DNA of 37,001 bases. Origin: Deltaproteobacteria bacterium (GTDB lineage Bacteria > Desulfobacterota > Syntrophia > Syntrophales > UBA2210). Shown here one piece after another: positions 17,542-26,659 of the stretch (position 1 is its first letter; every line of letters starts with the position of its first letter). Below the pieces are notes generated by a model. The model saw nothing but the letters and a program-made list of their open reading frames with translations. It was not told the DNA's origin and did not search any database. The translations under genes and the position numbers were made by a program. The DNA lies in assembly GCA_019313905.1 (NCBI GenBank), contig JAFDAI010000011.1, forward strand, positions 1 to 37,001. The letters run 5' to 3'.

Positions 17542-17817
17542 CTATTCGAGGTTCTGCATTGCTGCAAAGTCGACCAGCTGATCTTTTCTTTTCTTGTGTT
17601 GCAGTTTTTTGAGGGCTTTTGCTTCTATCTGCCTTATCCTTTCCCTGGTAACACCCATCATTTCGCCAACTTCCTCGAGCGTAAAAGGTCCATAGTTACA
17701 AGCAACCCATGTGCAGTTACAGAAGGTCTCATTTTTTAACCACCATTCGCATATTTTGTCGTTACAGGGTTGTGTGATAAAATCCTGTGTCTTCTTGCAT
17801 ATATATAGATTTGACAT
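17542..17817 (-). CDS. Cys-rich mini-protein with a sigma-70 region 4 helix-turn-helix
   Basis: This is a 91-aa protein. The C-terminal half, [32 protein letters not shown] (split here by function: recognition helix around [10 protein letters not shown]), is a near-canonical sigma-70 region 4.2, the part that reads the -35 element. There is no region 2 or 3, so it cannot be a complete sigma factor. The first 42 residues hold six cysteines (C7, C18, C23, C33, C35, C40), which could bind zinc or an iron-sulfur cluster. AAGGA lies before the ATG, and a TTGACA promoter is upstream. I infer a DNA-binding or RNA-polymerase-modulating regulator, possibly redox- or metal-sensing. I do not know a characterised homologue. 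Confidence 0.8.
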   Translation of the reverse strand: MSNLYICKKTQDFITQPCNDKICEWWLKNETFCNCTWVACNYGPFTLEEVGEMMGVTRERIRQIEAKALKKLQHKKRKDQLVDFAAMQNLE

Positions 17818-17870
17818 TGCTTTTCCTTTCTGTTGTAGATTGAGGCTTTTTAAAAAGGTGATTTCGAATT

Positions 17871-17901
17871 AATATATTAATCCCTGATCCTGATTTGTCA
17901 A
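17871..17901 (-). promoter_or_regulatory. Promoter of the sigma-region-4 gene, with a palindrome at the -10
   Basis: On the minus strand TTGACA (17901-17896) is followed by TATATT (17876-17871, spacer 19) or TAATAT (17879-17874, spacer 16). The -10 area sits in a perfect 14-bp palindrome, ATTAATATATTAAT (17868-17881), a possible operator or simply an AT-rich melting region. Confidence 0.5.
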
Positions 17902-18169
17902 TATTCGGCAGATTTACCGCTTACCTAAGAGAGACACAATCGCTATATTTTGACTTTCTACAAGGTTGCTGAACCTAAACTATTGGAGACAGGATTGCAA
18001 GTATTATAAACATAAACTTTTTGTATTTCTTCCAGATCCGCTATCTGTTTCAGACATAAAGTCCTTGACTTCGGGAGAACTCTTCTGGTAGGAAGCACAC
18101 AATCTGCTTGGATCCATTTATGGACTGGGACGGAAAAGGGTCAAGAACAGTATAATGTATGATTTTCAG
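17902..18169 (+). ncRNA. Gene-free leader upstream of panC, candidate structured RNA
   Basis: No coding frame of note is present. TTGACT (17950-17955) with CTAAAC-like sequence around 17975-17981 is a weak promoter; TATAAT (18151-18156) is a strong -10 but lacks a good -35. Between them several short stems can form: CTTGACTT (18064-18071) with GGGTCAAG (18138-18145, two G-U pairs), TCCAT/ATGGA around a TT loop near 18115-18126, and AAGC/GCTT near 18094-18110. The transcript would end at the terminator at 18170-18201. An RNA of about 215 nt is possible. It could be an sRNA or a panC leader; I cannot assign a family. Confidence 0.3.
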
Positions 18170-18201
18170 GCCTCCCGTTTCAGAGCGGAGAGGCTTTTTT
18201 T
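18170..18201 (+). terminator. Intrinsic terminator-like hairpin immediately before panC
   Basis: GCCTC (18170-18174) pairs with GAGGC (18190-18194), with an inner CCG/CGG extension, and is followed by seven Ts (18195-18201). It lies just downstream of a TATAAT box and 16 bases before the panC ATG, so it must either end an upstream RNA or act as an attenuator. Confidence 0.65.
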
Positions 18202-18217
18202 ATGGAGTGACTGCCGC

Positions 18218-19069
18218 ATGAAAATTATCAAAACAGTGCGCGACATGCAGAATTTCTCAGAATCTCTCAGGTTGCGGGGCAAAAGGATCGCGTTTGTTCC
18301 TACCATGGGTTATCTTCATGATGGACATCTGAGACTGATGGAAGAGGGGAAAAGGAGGTCAGACTGTCTGGTAACCAGCATATATGTGAACCCTACGCAG
18401 TTTGGCCCGGGTGAGGATCTGGACAAGTATCCCAGGGATTTTGAAAAGGATGAAAGACTTTCCAGAGATGTCGGGGTGGATGTTATCTTCTATCCACCGA
18501 ATTCGCAGATGTATCCTGAAAATTACCAGACATATGTAAATGTAGAAGATGTAACTAACAATCTCTGTGGCTTGACAAGGCCTGTTCACTTCAGAGGAGT
18601 GGCGACTGTTTGCGCGAAGCTGTTCAATATAGTCAAACCCCATGTCACCATTTTCGGGAGGAAGGATTTTCAGCAACTTGTGGTGATAAAGAGGATGGTG
18701 ACCGATCTTGACATGGATATTGAAGTTGTGGGGATACCAACTGTCAGAGAATCCGGCGGTCTTGCCATGAGTTCCAGGAATGCGTATCTGAAAAAAGATG
18801 AACGGGAATCCGCATTAAGCCTGAGCCGTTCACTCAAACTTGCCGGGAGTCTCTATGATCAGGGGCAGCGGGATGCCGGCATAATAATAAAAGAAGTGAA
18901 AGACTTTATTGAAAAATATCCCGGTACCAGAATAGATTATGTCAAAATATGCGATGTCGAGACCATGAGAGATGTCGAGCGTCTTGAAAAAAAATCCGTG
19001 CTGGCTCTGGCTGTCTGGGTGGGTGCACCCAGACTTATAGATAATTATGTGTTTGGAGAAAATAAATGA
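18218..19069 (+). CDS. panC: Pantothenate synthetase (pantoate--beta-alanine ligase)
   Basis: The enzyme joins pantoate and beta-alanine with ATP to make pantothenate, the coenzyme A precursor. ATG 18218 fits the family start; GGAG lies about 10 bases upstream. It is 283 aa, a normal length. Motifs are FVPTMGYLHDGHL (ATP-binding HxGH, here HDGH), SIYVNPTQFGPGEDLDKYPR, and the KMSKS-like region MSSRN. The usual FGEKD reads FGRKDFQQL, a Glu-to-Arg change near the active site that is worth noting but may be tolerated. panD follows after a hairpin-containing spacer, so both steps of this branch are together. Confidence 0.95.
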   Translation: MKIIKTVRDMQNFSESLRLRGKRIAFVPTMGYLHDGHLRLMEEGKRRSDCLVTSIYVNPTQFGPGEDLDKYPRDFEKDERLSRDVGVDVIFYPPNSQMYPENYQTYVNVEDVTNNLCGLTRPVHFRGVATVCAKLFNIVKPHVTIFGRKDFQQLVVIKRMVTDLDMDIEVVGIPTVRESGGLAMSSRNAYLKKDERESALSLSRSLKLAGSLYDQGQRDAGIIIKEVKDFIEKYPGTRIDYVKICDVETMRDVERLEKKSVLALAVWVGAPRLIDNYVFGENK

Positions 19070-19072
19070 TTG

Positions 19073-19113
19073 ATTAAATAGTGACAGCGACTATTTAATC
19101 GTCACTATTTAAT
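19073..19113 (+). promoter_or_regulatory. Perfect 13-bp inverted repeat between panC and panD with an alternative pairing
   Basis: ATTAAATAGTGAC (19073-19085) pairs perfectly with GTCACTATTTAAT (19101-19113), with a 15-base loop. The loop itself contains another CTATTTAAT (19091-19099), so the first arm can instead form a 9-bp hairpin with it. The element starts 4 bases after the panC stop and ends just before the panD ribosome site (AGGTG, 19119-19123). It has no U-tract, so it is more likely a processing site, stabiliser or translational switch than a terminator. Confidence 0.6.
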
Positions 19114-19128
19114 AAGGCAGGTGAAAAA

Positions 19129-19485
19129 ATGCAAAGAAGAACAATGCTGAAATCAAAACTTCACAGGGTGGTCGTTACAGATGCCGATCTTGCTTACGAG
19201 GGCAGCATAACTATTGACGAAGATCTTATGAATGCCGCAGATCTGCTTTCCTATGAAAAGGTTGATATATACAATGTATCCAACGGGGAGAGATTTTCCA
19301 CCTATACAATCAGAGGTGCGAAAGGGTCCGGCATTATATGCCTGAATGGAGCGGCGGCAAGAAAGGCCTCGAAGGAGGATATTATAATTATAGCAAGTTA
19401 TGTATCGGTTGACGAGGATTCTGTAAAGAAATGGAGACCGAAGTGCATATTAGTTGATGACAAAAACAGTATAAAGAAAAAATAA
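19129..19485 (+). CDS. panD: Aspartate 1-decarboxylase
   Basis: The enzyme decarboxylates aspartate to beta-alanine, the second substrate of PanC. It is made as a proenzyme that cleaves itself between Gly and Ser to create a pyruvoyl cofactor; the site is visible in YEGSITID. Other family features are MLKSKLHRVVVTDADL, GERFSTYTIRG and GSGIICLNGAAAR. It is 118 aa. The start at ATG 19129 has AGGTG 5 bases upstream; an ATG five codons later is possible. It lies downstream of panC on the same strand. Confidence 0.95.
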   Translation: MQRRTMLKSKLHRVVVTDADLAYEGSITIDEDLMNAADLLSYEKVDIYNVSNGERFSTYTIRGAKGSGIICLNGAAARKASKEDIIIIASYVSVDEDSVKKWRPKCILVDDKNSIKKK

Positions 19486-19520
19486 TGGCTTTGCAATAGT
19501 TCTTGTAATCCAGGATTTTC

Positions 19521-19549
19521 GGGCGGGGCTGTATGCCCTGCCCCTTTCG
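19521..19549 (+). terminator. Strong GC hairpin after panD
   Basis: GGGCGGGGC (19521-19529) pairs with GCCCTGCCC (19535-19543) over nine positions with one G-T wobble and the loop TGTAT. The tail (CTTTCGTT) is a poor U-tract, so termination may be partial. Confidence 0.55.
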
Positions 19550-19604
19550 TTATTGCAGTGGAAAGAACTTCCTGATATGGTCTTACGGGTTTGGGAGGTA
19601 CAAG

Positions 19605-20264
19605 ATGGTGAAGAGTCTCCGGAAAAACATAAAAGGCATTTTTCTGACAGGAATAGCGGCGATTATTCCCGTAGGAGTGACATTTTATATCTTTTACCTT
19701 ATTATAGGGATGATGAATAAACTGGTAAGAATTATTCCCGCCAGATTTCATCCCGACCAGATACTCCCCTTTCACATACCGGGTCTCGGTGTGATAATTA
19801 CGCTGATACTTATCTTTGTCGCGGGTCTTGTGACAAAGAGTTATCTTGGTAAAAAGGTTGTTTCTCTGGGCGAGAAACTTGTGGGCAAGATACCCTTGGT
19901 GAGGAGTATATATAACGCGTTAAAGCAGCTTGTTGAGGCTGTGCTTAGTGATAAGGGAGAGAGCTTCAAAAAAGCAGTTTTGATAGAATATCCACGTAAG
20001 GGCTTGTATTCAATAGCTTTTGTTACTGGTGAGAGTCGGGGAGAAGTGCAATCAAAGACATCACAGAAATGTATAAATCTCTTTATTCCCACTACACCGA
20101 ACCCTACATCAGGGTTCTACATAATGATACCGGAAACAGATGTGCTCCATCTTGATATGACGGTTGAAGAGGCTTTTACCCTGATTATATCGGGTGGCGT
20201 TCTTTCACCTCCGGAGATCCAGCAAAGAATTAAAAAGGGGAAAAAAGATGCAAATAACGTCTGA
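19605..20264 (+). CDS. DUF502 family membrane protein
   Basis: This is a 219-aa membrane protein of unknown function. Two strong membrane helices are near the N-terminus (GIFLTGIAAIIPVGVTFYIFYLI and GLGVIITLILIFVAGLVTKSYL, named here by position about residues 10-32 and 53-75). The family stretch KIPLVRSIYNALKQLVEAV and the TTPNPTSGFYIMIPETDVLHLDM segment identify DUF502. The start at ATG 19605 has GGGAGG 6 bases upstream. The metK ATG lies inside its last 17 bases, so the two are probably co-transcribed and coupled. Confidence 0.8.
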   Translation: MVKSLRKNIKGIFLTGIAAIIPVGVTFYIFYLIIGMMNKLVRIIPARFHPDQILPFHIPGLGVIITLILIFVAGLVTKSYLGKKVVSLGEKLVGKIPLVRSIYNALKQLVEAVLSDKGESFKKAVLIEYPRKGLYSIAFVTGESRGEVQSKTSQKCINLFIPTTPNPTSGFYIMIPETDVLHLDMTVEEAFTLIISGGVLSPPEIQQRIKKGKKDANNV

Positions 20265-21426
20265 GGGGGTCAAGGTAGGACATCCTGATATCGTGGCTGA
20301 TACCATCGCGGCGAATATCATAGCCAGAATACTGGATGAAGAAAAGAAAGCAGGAATGGATATAAATACCATGCCCCACTGTGGTTTGGAGGTATTCCTG
20401 GGGAAGGGCTTCTGTATAGTGGGCGGAGAGGTTGCCACGAGGATATATGTAGATATTGAGAAGAGCTTGCGCCAGACGGTATTATCCCTGGGTTATAATG
20501 ATGCGGCTGTGGGTCTCAACGGGCACTCAATGGGTGTGTTCAATACGATTATACCTCAATCACCTAATATAAACATGGGAACGCGGGCTGAGCTTGGAAA
20601 ATATAAAGAGATAGGCGCGGGAGATCAGGGGATCATGTATGGATTTGCCTGCGATGAAACCCCGGAACTGCTTCCTCTCACCTATGTTCTGGTCAACAGA
20701 ATGATGAGGGCATTCGAGGATTGCGGAAATCCCATATTTGCGCCCGATGGCAAAGGGCAGGTAACGGTAAATTATGACAAGAGTGGCAAGCCGACAGCTG
20801 TTACAAAAGTGTTGATGTCCAACGCCATTGATTATCGTCACGTGGCGGAACATGAAGAAATTGAGGAAACCGCAAGAAAAATAGCCTTTGATTGTCTGGA
20901 CCAGTGGGTGAATGAAAAAACAGAATTCCTGTTTAATCCCACCGGCGAATGGCAGGCAGTTCATTCCTGCAGCGCGGCTGACTCCGGTGTCACCGGTCGT
21001 AAACTTGTATGCCAGCTCTATGGAGGATATCCCGGAGCACAGCTTGGCGGGGGATCGGTTGTTAACAAGTCGCCCGAGAAGGTTGACTGCTCTGCTGTAT
21101 TCGGGGCACGCTATGCGGCCAAGAATATCGTGGCTTCCGGCCTCGCAACCAAATGTTCGGTGCAGTTGGCCTATGCCATAGGCGTTGCGAAGCCAATGTC
21201 TATTTATGTTAACACGTTTGGCACAGGAATTATGCCGGATGAGAAATTGTCAAGCATGGTGGAAAAAATCTTTGATTTTACACCCAGGGGAATGATAGAG
21301 CATTTCGGCCTGCTCAGTGGAGATATTTACCGGAAGATACCGAAGTCCCTGTTTATGGGGGATTATGCGTGGGAAGAGATAGATATGGCCGAAAGACTGA
21401 AGAAAGAAGTTGAAGACAAGAAATAA
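20248..21426 (+). CDS. metK: Divergent S-adenosylmethionine synthetase
   Basis: It is predicted to make SAM from methionine and ATP. MAT landmarks are TSEGVKVGHPD (H12, D14), GEVATRIYVDIE, QSPNI, GAGDQGIMYGFACDET, DSGVTGRK, EKVD and ARYAAKNIVASGL. Several normally strict positions differ: the Lys after GHPD is Ile15, the GGPxxDxGLTGRK loop reads CSAADSGVTGRK, ARHGGGA reads AQLGGGS, and SGKDPTKVDRS reads NKSPEKVDCS. The catalytic-type Asp/Lys residues of the last motif are kept. ATG 20248 is chosen because the family N-terminus begins there; AGGGG precedes it. ahcY follows 52 bp later, giving a SAM-cycle pair. It may be a distinct MetK subfamily rather than a dead enzyme. Confidence 0.85.
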   Translation: MQITSEGVKVGHPDIVADTIAANIIARILDEEKKAGMDINTMPHCGLEVFLGKGFCIVGGEVATRIYVDIEKSLRQTVLSLGYNDAAVGLNGHSMGVFNTIIPQSPNINMGTRAELGKYKEIGAGDQGIMYGFACDETPELLPLTYVLVNRMMRAFEDCGNPIFAPDGKGQVTVNYDKSGKPTAVTKVLMSNAIDYRHVAEHEEIEETARKIAFDCLDQWVNEKTEFLFNPTGEWQAVHSCSAADSGVTGRKLVCQLYGGYPGAQLGGGSVVNKSPEKVDCSAVFGARYAAKNIVASGLATKCSVQLAYAIGVAKPMSIYVNTFGTGIMPDEKLSSMVEKIFDFTPRGMIEHFGLLSGDIYRKIPKSLFMGDYAWEEIDMAERLKKEVEDKK

Positions 21427-21457
21427 AGATCAGAATCCGGAACAGAGGCACTATTGA

Positions 21458-22735
<1,278 letters not shown>

Positions 22736-22742
22736 AAAGTTT

Positions 22743-22756
22743 CGAGTTACGAGTTT
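22743..22756 (+). repeat. Degenerate heptamer repeat after ahcY/lptG
   Basis: CGAGTTACGAGTTT is two copies of a 7-base unit (CGAGTTA, CGAGTTT). A related 7-base repeat lies at the other side of the lptF-lptG pair at 25046-25061. Confidence 0.4.
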
Positions 22757-22764
22757 TCGGGCGG

Positions 22765-23844
22765 CTACGTCTTTACGCGCATGAACATGATCAGGGCTGC
22801 GATGCCGAATATGAAATTGGCGGCCCATGCCGCTGCCACAGGCGGTATGGTTCCTGAGCGACCCAGGGATATGGCGAAGGCAAAGACAATCCAGTATGAA
22901 AATCCGATTATAATCCCCGTGCCTATACTCTGAGCGACTCCTCCACTCCTCTCCGATCTTAGTGAAAAAGAGATACCTAATATAGCAAGGATAACACTTA
23001 CCAGCGGGAATGCGACCTTCCCGTGCATATCTGTCCGATCTTTTGTGGTGTCATATCCCTCCGAACGTGTCTTTTTTATAAACCTGTTCAATTCTACGAA
23101 GCCCATCTCTTCGGTACTTTTCTGAACAGCCTGAAAGTCCGAAGGACTTTCAGGGAGATCTATAACCCTTGACGATATCTTTTCGAGTGAAGGGAACCCA
23201 TCTTCGGGAAAGGTTGTTACGAGCAGGTTTCTGAATACCCACCTGCCGTTTTCCCATCTCGCCTCCTTTGCGTCTATCCTCTCATAGAGGTTCATCTCCC
23301 GGTCAAAGAGATTGATCCTTATCCCTTTGAGTGTGTTTGTTCGAGGATCGAACATGGAAAAGTTGTAGATTCCGTTTTTACCCCTGTACCAGATCTGGTT
23401 TTGTTTAAAACTGCCCAGTTTTTCTCTCTTTTGAATCTCGACCAACTTGATATATTTGACCTTTTGATTTGTGTAGGGTGTTATGAATTCGCTCAGGAGG
23501 AACGCTGCTATACAGATTGCAAAGGATAATATAATGATGGGAAGCGATATGCGATAAAGACTTACACCGTTTGCCTTCATGGCCGTTATCTCGGAGCTTT
23601 TCGACAGGATTCCGAACGAAAGGAGAGCGCCGAGCAGAGTGGTGACCGGTATCATCTGTGACAGTATCATGGGTATATTCAAGAAAGAATAGGAGACCAT
23701 TTGACCCAGGGTGGCGTGATTACTCAGGAACATCCTCATGCGTTCAAAGAAATCCGCGATCAGATACAGCCCTGTAAGAGAAACAAGGATCAGTATGAAT
23801 ATCTTTATAAATTCTTTAAGAATGTACCTGTCGAGAATATTCAT
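22765..23844 (-). CDS. lptG: LPS export ABC transporter permease LptG
   Basis: With LptF and the ATPase LptB it extracts LPS from the inner membrane and pushes it to the Lpt bridge. The 359-aa protein begins MNILDRYILKEFIKIF, typical of LptG, and has three N-terminal and three C-terminal membrane helices around a periplasmic domain. Its start overlaps the lptF stop by 4 bases (23841-23844), so it is translated after lptF. LptF and LptG look alike; I call the downstream gene LptG by its order and its VTTLLGALLSFGILSKSSEITAMKANG segment. lptB is not in the window. Confidence 0.88.
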   Translation of the reverse strand: MNILDRYILKEFIKIFILILVSLTGLYLIADFFERMRMFLSNHATLGQMVSYSFLNIPMILSQMIPVTTLLGALLSFGILSKSSEITAMKANGVSLYRISLPIIILSFAICIAAFLLSEFITPYTNQKVKYIKLVEIQKREKLGSFKQNQIWYRGKNGIYNFSMFDPRTNTLKGIRINLFDREMNLYERIDAKEARWENGRWVFRNLLVTTFPEDGFPSLEKISSRVIDLPESPSDFQAVQKSTEEMGFVELNRFIKKTRSEGYDTTKDRTDMHGKVAFPLVSVILAILGISFSLRSERSGGVAQSIGTGIIIGFSYWIVFAFAISLGRSGTIPPVAAAWAANFIFGIAALIMFMRVKT

Positions 23845-24998
23845 TTAAGTATCCGTATCCCGATGTGTCGGATGCAGGCAGGCACAAATGGTTTTTCCTT
23901 TGCGATCATTACCAGCATGTATACACCGGTGATACCCAGGATTAAGTTTGACATCCATGCGCCTGTTGCCGGGGAAAGTATACCGGTTTCACCCAATGCC
24001 TCCCCGCCGATTTGGAGGACATAGTAGATCATGATAATAATAATACCTATAACAAACCCCCTTGATTTTCCGCTTCTCTGTTTTGAAATGCCCAGTGGGA
24101 TCCCGATTATACCAAAAATAATACATGAAAAGGGTATGGTGAACTTCTTGTGGATCTCAATGATAAAATCTTTCAAGGCAGTTTTCTTCAGGCTGGGAGT
24201 CCTGCTTTTTCTGATCAACTCAAGAAGCGACATTTCCCTGCTGTCCTTTGCGATTGCTTTATTTTTGCCTCCAATTGACTCCGACAGATCGAGATTTATG
24301 TCATAGGAACTGAAATCAATCCTTCTATAGTTTGTCAGAGCAGTATTTGTCGTGTGGATACTTCCATTCTCTAACCTTAGAGTTACCTGCATCGATTCCG
24401 GGTTTGAGATAAGATATCCCTTTTGCGCGATAATGGTAGCTGGTTCTTTTAACATACGGTTATCACATATGAATAAGCCCTTCATGTAATCTCCGTGTGG
24501 TGGAATCTCTTCCGCATAAAGTACAAGACCGGCGAAGTTGTCGTTGAATATTCTCTCTTTGATACCTATGCTTGCCTTCTGCTTCGCTATATCGAACAGG
24601 AGGTTTTTGGTCGCAAGGTTCCCGTAGGGAATGAGAAAAAACCCCGTAGCTGCAGTTATGAAAAAGGCGCACAGAGAGGCGAATGCGATGGGTGGCATAA
24701 GCTGGTACAGGCTCAGACCCGATGATTTCAACACAATTATTTCGTTGTCACGGGAAAGCCTTCCCAAACCTATCAGTATGGAAATAAGAAGTGAGACAGG
24801 TATAGTGATCATGAGAAAAGAGGGCATCAGGTAAAGAATAAGTTTCGCTATGTCTGTAAAGTTTATTCCCTTGTTTATCATGAGATCCATGAGCTGAAGG
24901 ATTCTCCCCATCAGGAGGACAAAGGTAAGTATGAAGAGAATCATGAAAAAGGGAATGGATATTTCTCTCAGAATGTATCTGTTGATGACCCTGTTCAT
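23841..24998 (-). CDS. lptF: LPS export ABC transporter permease LptF
   Basis: This is the partner permease of LptG. The 385-aa protein starts MNRVINRYILREISIPF and has the conserved VSLLISILIGLGRLSRDNEIIVLKSSGLS region that couples to LptB, then a periplasmic domain of about 150 residues and three C-terminal membrane helices (GIIGIPLGISKQRSGKSRGF before the first). It is first in the minus-strand lptF-lptG operon and is divergent from the PHP gene. No clear promoter was found in the 120 bases upstream. Confidence 0.88.
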   Translation of the reverse strand: MNRVINRYILREISIPFFMILFILTFVLLMGRILQLMDLMINKGINFTDIAKLILYLMPSFLMITIPVSLLISILIGLGRLSRDNEIIVLKSSGLSLYQLMPPIAFASLCAFFITAATGFFLIPYGNLATKNLLFDIAKQKASIGIKERIFNDNFAGLVLYAEEIPPHGDYMKGLFICDNRMLKEPATIIAQKGYLISNPESMQVTLRLENGSIHTTNTALTNYRRIDFSSYDINLDLSESIGGKNKAIAKDSREMSLLELIRKSRTPSLKKTALKDFIIEIHKKFTIPFSCIIFGIIGIPLGISKQRSGKSRGFVIGIIIIMIYYVLQIGGEALGETGILSPATGAWMSNLILGITGVYMLVMIAKEKPFVPACIRHIGIRILK

Positions 24999-25045
24999 CT
25001 TTTGTCTTTCCGGTTGTATAAAGGCTTTGCGACGTCCTGTTTTTT

Positions 25046-25070
25046 GCTATGAGCTATGAGCTTTCAGCTC
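25046..25070 (+). repeat. Heptamer repeat and small hairpin upstream of lptF
   Basis: GCTATGAGCTATGAGC (25046-25061) contains two copies of the 7-base unit GCTATGA. It runs into a hairpin GAGCT-TTC-AGCTC (25058-25070). The rest of the 235-base gap (24999-25233) between lptF and the PHP gene shows no gene; GAAGG before ATG 25234 is the ribosome site. Confidence 0.45.
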
Positions 25071-25233
25071 CGAGTTCTTCCGGATTAGGAATATATAACA
25101 GCAAATCGATTTTGCTTCAATGTTTCTTGGATTGACCTTGATTTTTAAATCTGCTAAAGGAACCGGGGTATATCAAATTGAAAGTATCAATATACAGTTT
25201 TATCAAAGCCAACAGTATTCGAAGGTGTTATCC

Positions 25234-25887
25234 ATGATTGATTTGCACACACATTCTATCTTCAGTGACGGCGAGCTGGTTCCCTCAGAGCTGGCAAGGA
25301 GGGCGGTTGTAAAGGGGTACCGGGTAATTGCGATAACCGACCATGCCGATCACTCAAATATTGATTTTATTATTCCCAGGGTTGCAAAAGTTTGCGAGAA
25401 GATATCAGATGTCTGCCCCATAAAAGCCATTCCAGGTGTTGAGATTACACATGTTCATCCGGACCATATCTCTTCTCTTGCCCGGGAAGCAAGGCTGCTG
25501 GGTGCAAAAATCGTAGTGGTTCACGGGGAGACTATTGTAGAGCCGGTTATGCCGGGCACAAATCTTGCCGCGTTGAGAGCGCCTGTTGACATCCTCGCGC
25601 ACCCCGGGCTGATTACTGAAGAGGAAGCGAAACTGGCTGCCGGGAATTCGGTGTTTCTGGAGATATCAGCAAGGCAGGGGCACAGTCTGGCTAATGGTCA
25701 CGTGGCCGCGCTTGCGCGTAGATTCAACGCAAAACTGGTTCTGAACAGTGATGCCCACTCACCCGGGGATCTTGTGGACAGGAAAATGGCGGTTATGTTC
25801 GCAAAGGGAGCCGGGATGAGCGAAGAAGAAATCGAGGCGATGTTCAGGAACTCGGAGTTGCTTGCCAAAGAAGCTGTAGAGAGATAA
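25234..25887 (+). CDS. PHP-domain phosphoesterase
   Basis: This is a metal-dependent phosphoesterase of the PHP superfamily (histidinol phosphatase-like). Metal-site motifs are all present: DLHTHSIFSDG, ITDHADHSN, GVEITHVHPDHI, VVHGET, LAHPG and LNSDAHSP. From ATG 25234 it is 217 aa; the open frame extends 38 codons upstream, but the family start and the GAAGG ribosome site support this ATG. No histidine synthesis genes are nearby. The substrate is unknown. lpxH starts 17 bp after its stop, so they are probably co-transcribed. Confidence 0.85.
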   Translation: MIDLHTHSIFSDGELVPSELARRAVVKGYRVIAITDHADHSNIDFIIPRVAKVCEKISDVCPIKAIPGVEITHVHPDHISSLAREARLLGAKIVVVHGETIVEPVMPGTNLAALRAPVDILAHPGLITEEEAKLAAGNSVFLEISARQGHSLANGHVAALARRFNAKLVLNSDAHSPGDLVDRKMAVMFAKGAGMSEEEIEAMFRNSELLAKEAVER

Positions 25888-25904
25888 GTCACGGAGCAGG
25901 AATT

Positions 25905-26636
25905 ATGAAAGCGGTGTTTATCTCTGATGCTCATTTGAACGGCAGCGCCTGTGACGGATATAGCTATCTGATGCGCTTTCTTGATTCCATAAGGGGCGGT
26001 GCGGATGAACTTTTCATTGTCGGAGACTTCTTCGACTTCTGGTTTTCCGGTAGTAACAGTGTTTACCCCGGTTTTTATGATATCGTTGAAAAACTGCTGG
26101 AAATAAAAAAGTCAGGGACGAACGTATCATTTTTTGAAGGCAATCATGATTTCTTTCTTGGCGATTACTTTGCGCAATATGGCATAAAAGTGTTTTCCGA
26201 CGGGGCCACAATCGATCTGGATGGAAAGAAGCTGTTTGTATCTCATGGCGATACTGTGGATGATTCCAACATGGCATATCTTTTATGGCGCAGGGTTCTC
26301 AGGAGCAGGCTGTTTTACGTGATACAGAAAAAGATACCTTCATCAATACTGTGGCGTGTTTCCAGAACAATCTCAAAAATAAGCAGAAGCCGGAGCGGTG
26401 AGGCGCGACCCTCAAATGGACTTGTCCCTAGGATGAATACGTTTGCCATGGGAAAGTTTGAAGAGGGGTTTGACGCGGTGGTCCTGGGTCATTGTCATCG
26501 CCCCACGCTGGAACGGCATGTAATAAACAACAGGATGAAAACCTTTGTCATTCTGGGTGACTGGATAAGACATTATTCCTACCTGGTGTATGACGGCGGC
26601 GAATTTGCGATGAAACGGTATCATTTTACTCATTAA
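25905..26636 (+). CDS. lpxH: UDP-2,3-diacylglucosamine diphosphatase, LpxH-like
   Basis: It is predicted to hydrolyse UDP-2,3-diacylglucosamine to lipid X, the fourth step of lipid A synthesis. It is a calcineurin-type phosphoesterase: D8 and H10 in ISDAHLNG, D41 in VGDFFDFW, N80 in EGNHDFFLGDYF, H114 in SHGD and GHCHRP near the C-terminus match the LpxH dinuclear metal site closely. The 243-aa length fits. A ribosome site GGAGCAGGA precedes ATG 25905. The neighbourhood, with lptFG nearby, supports an envelope role. LpxG or a general phosphoesterase are less likely alternatives. Confidence 0.83.
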   Translation: MKAVFISDAHLNGSACDGYSYLMRFLDSIRGGADELFIVGDFFDFWFSGSNSVYPGFYDIVEKLLEIKKSGTNVSFFEGNHDFFLGDYFAQYGIKVFSDGATIDLDGKKLFVSHGDTVDDSNMAYLLWRRVLRSRLFYVIQKKIPSSILWRVSRTISKISRSRSGEARPSNGLVPRMNTFAMGKFEEGFDAVVLGHCHRPTLERHVINNRMKTFVILGDWIRHYSYLVYDGGEFAMKRYHFTH

Positions 26637-26659
26637 CCGGGAGAGGAGGTTGTCTGGCC

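Noticed and set aside
18155-18217. Upstream extension of panC from ATG 18155
   Set aside because: It would translate the terminator hairpin, and the family start and GGAG support ATG 18218.
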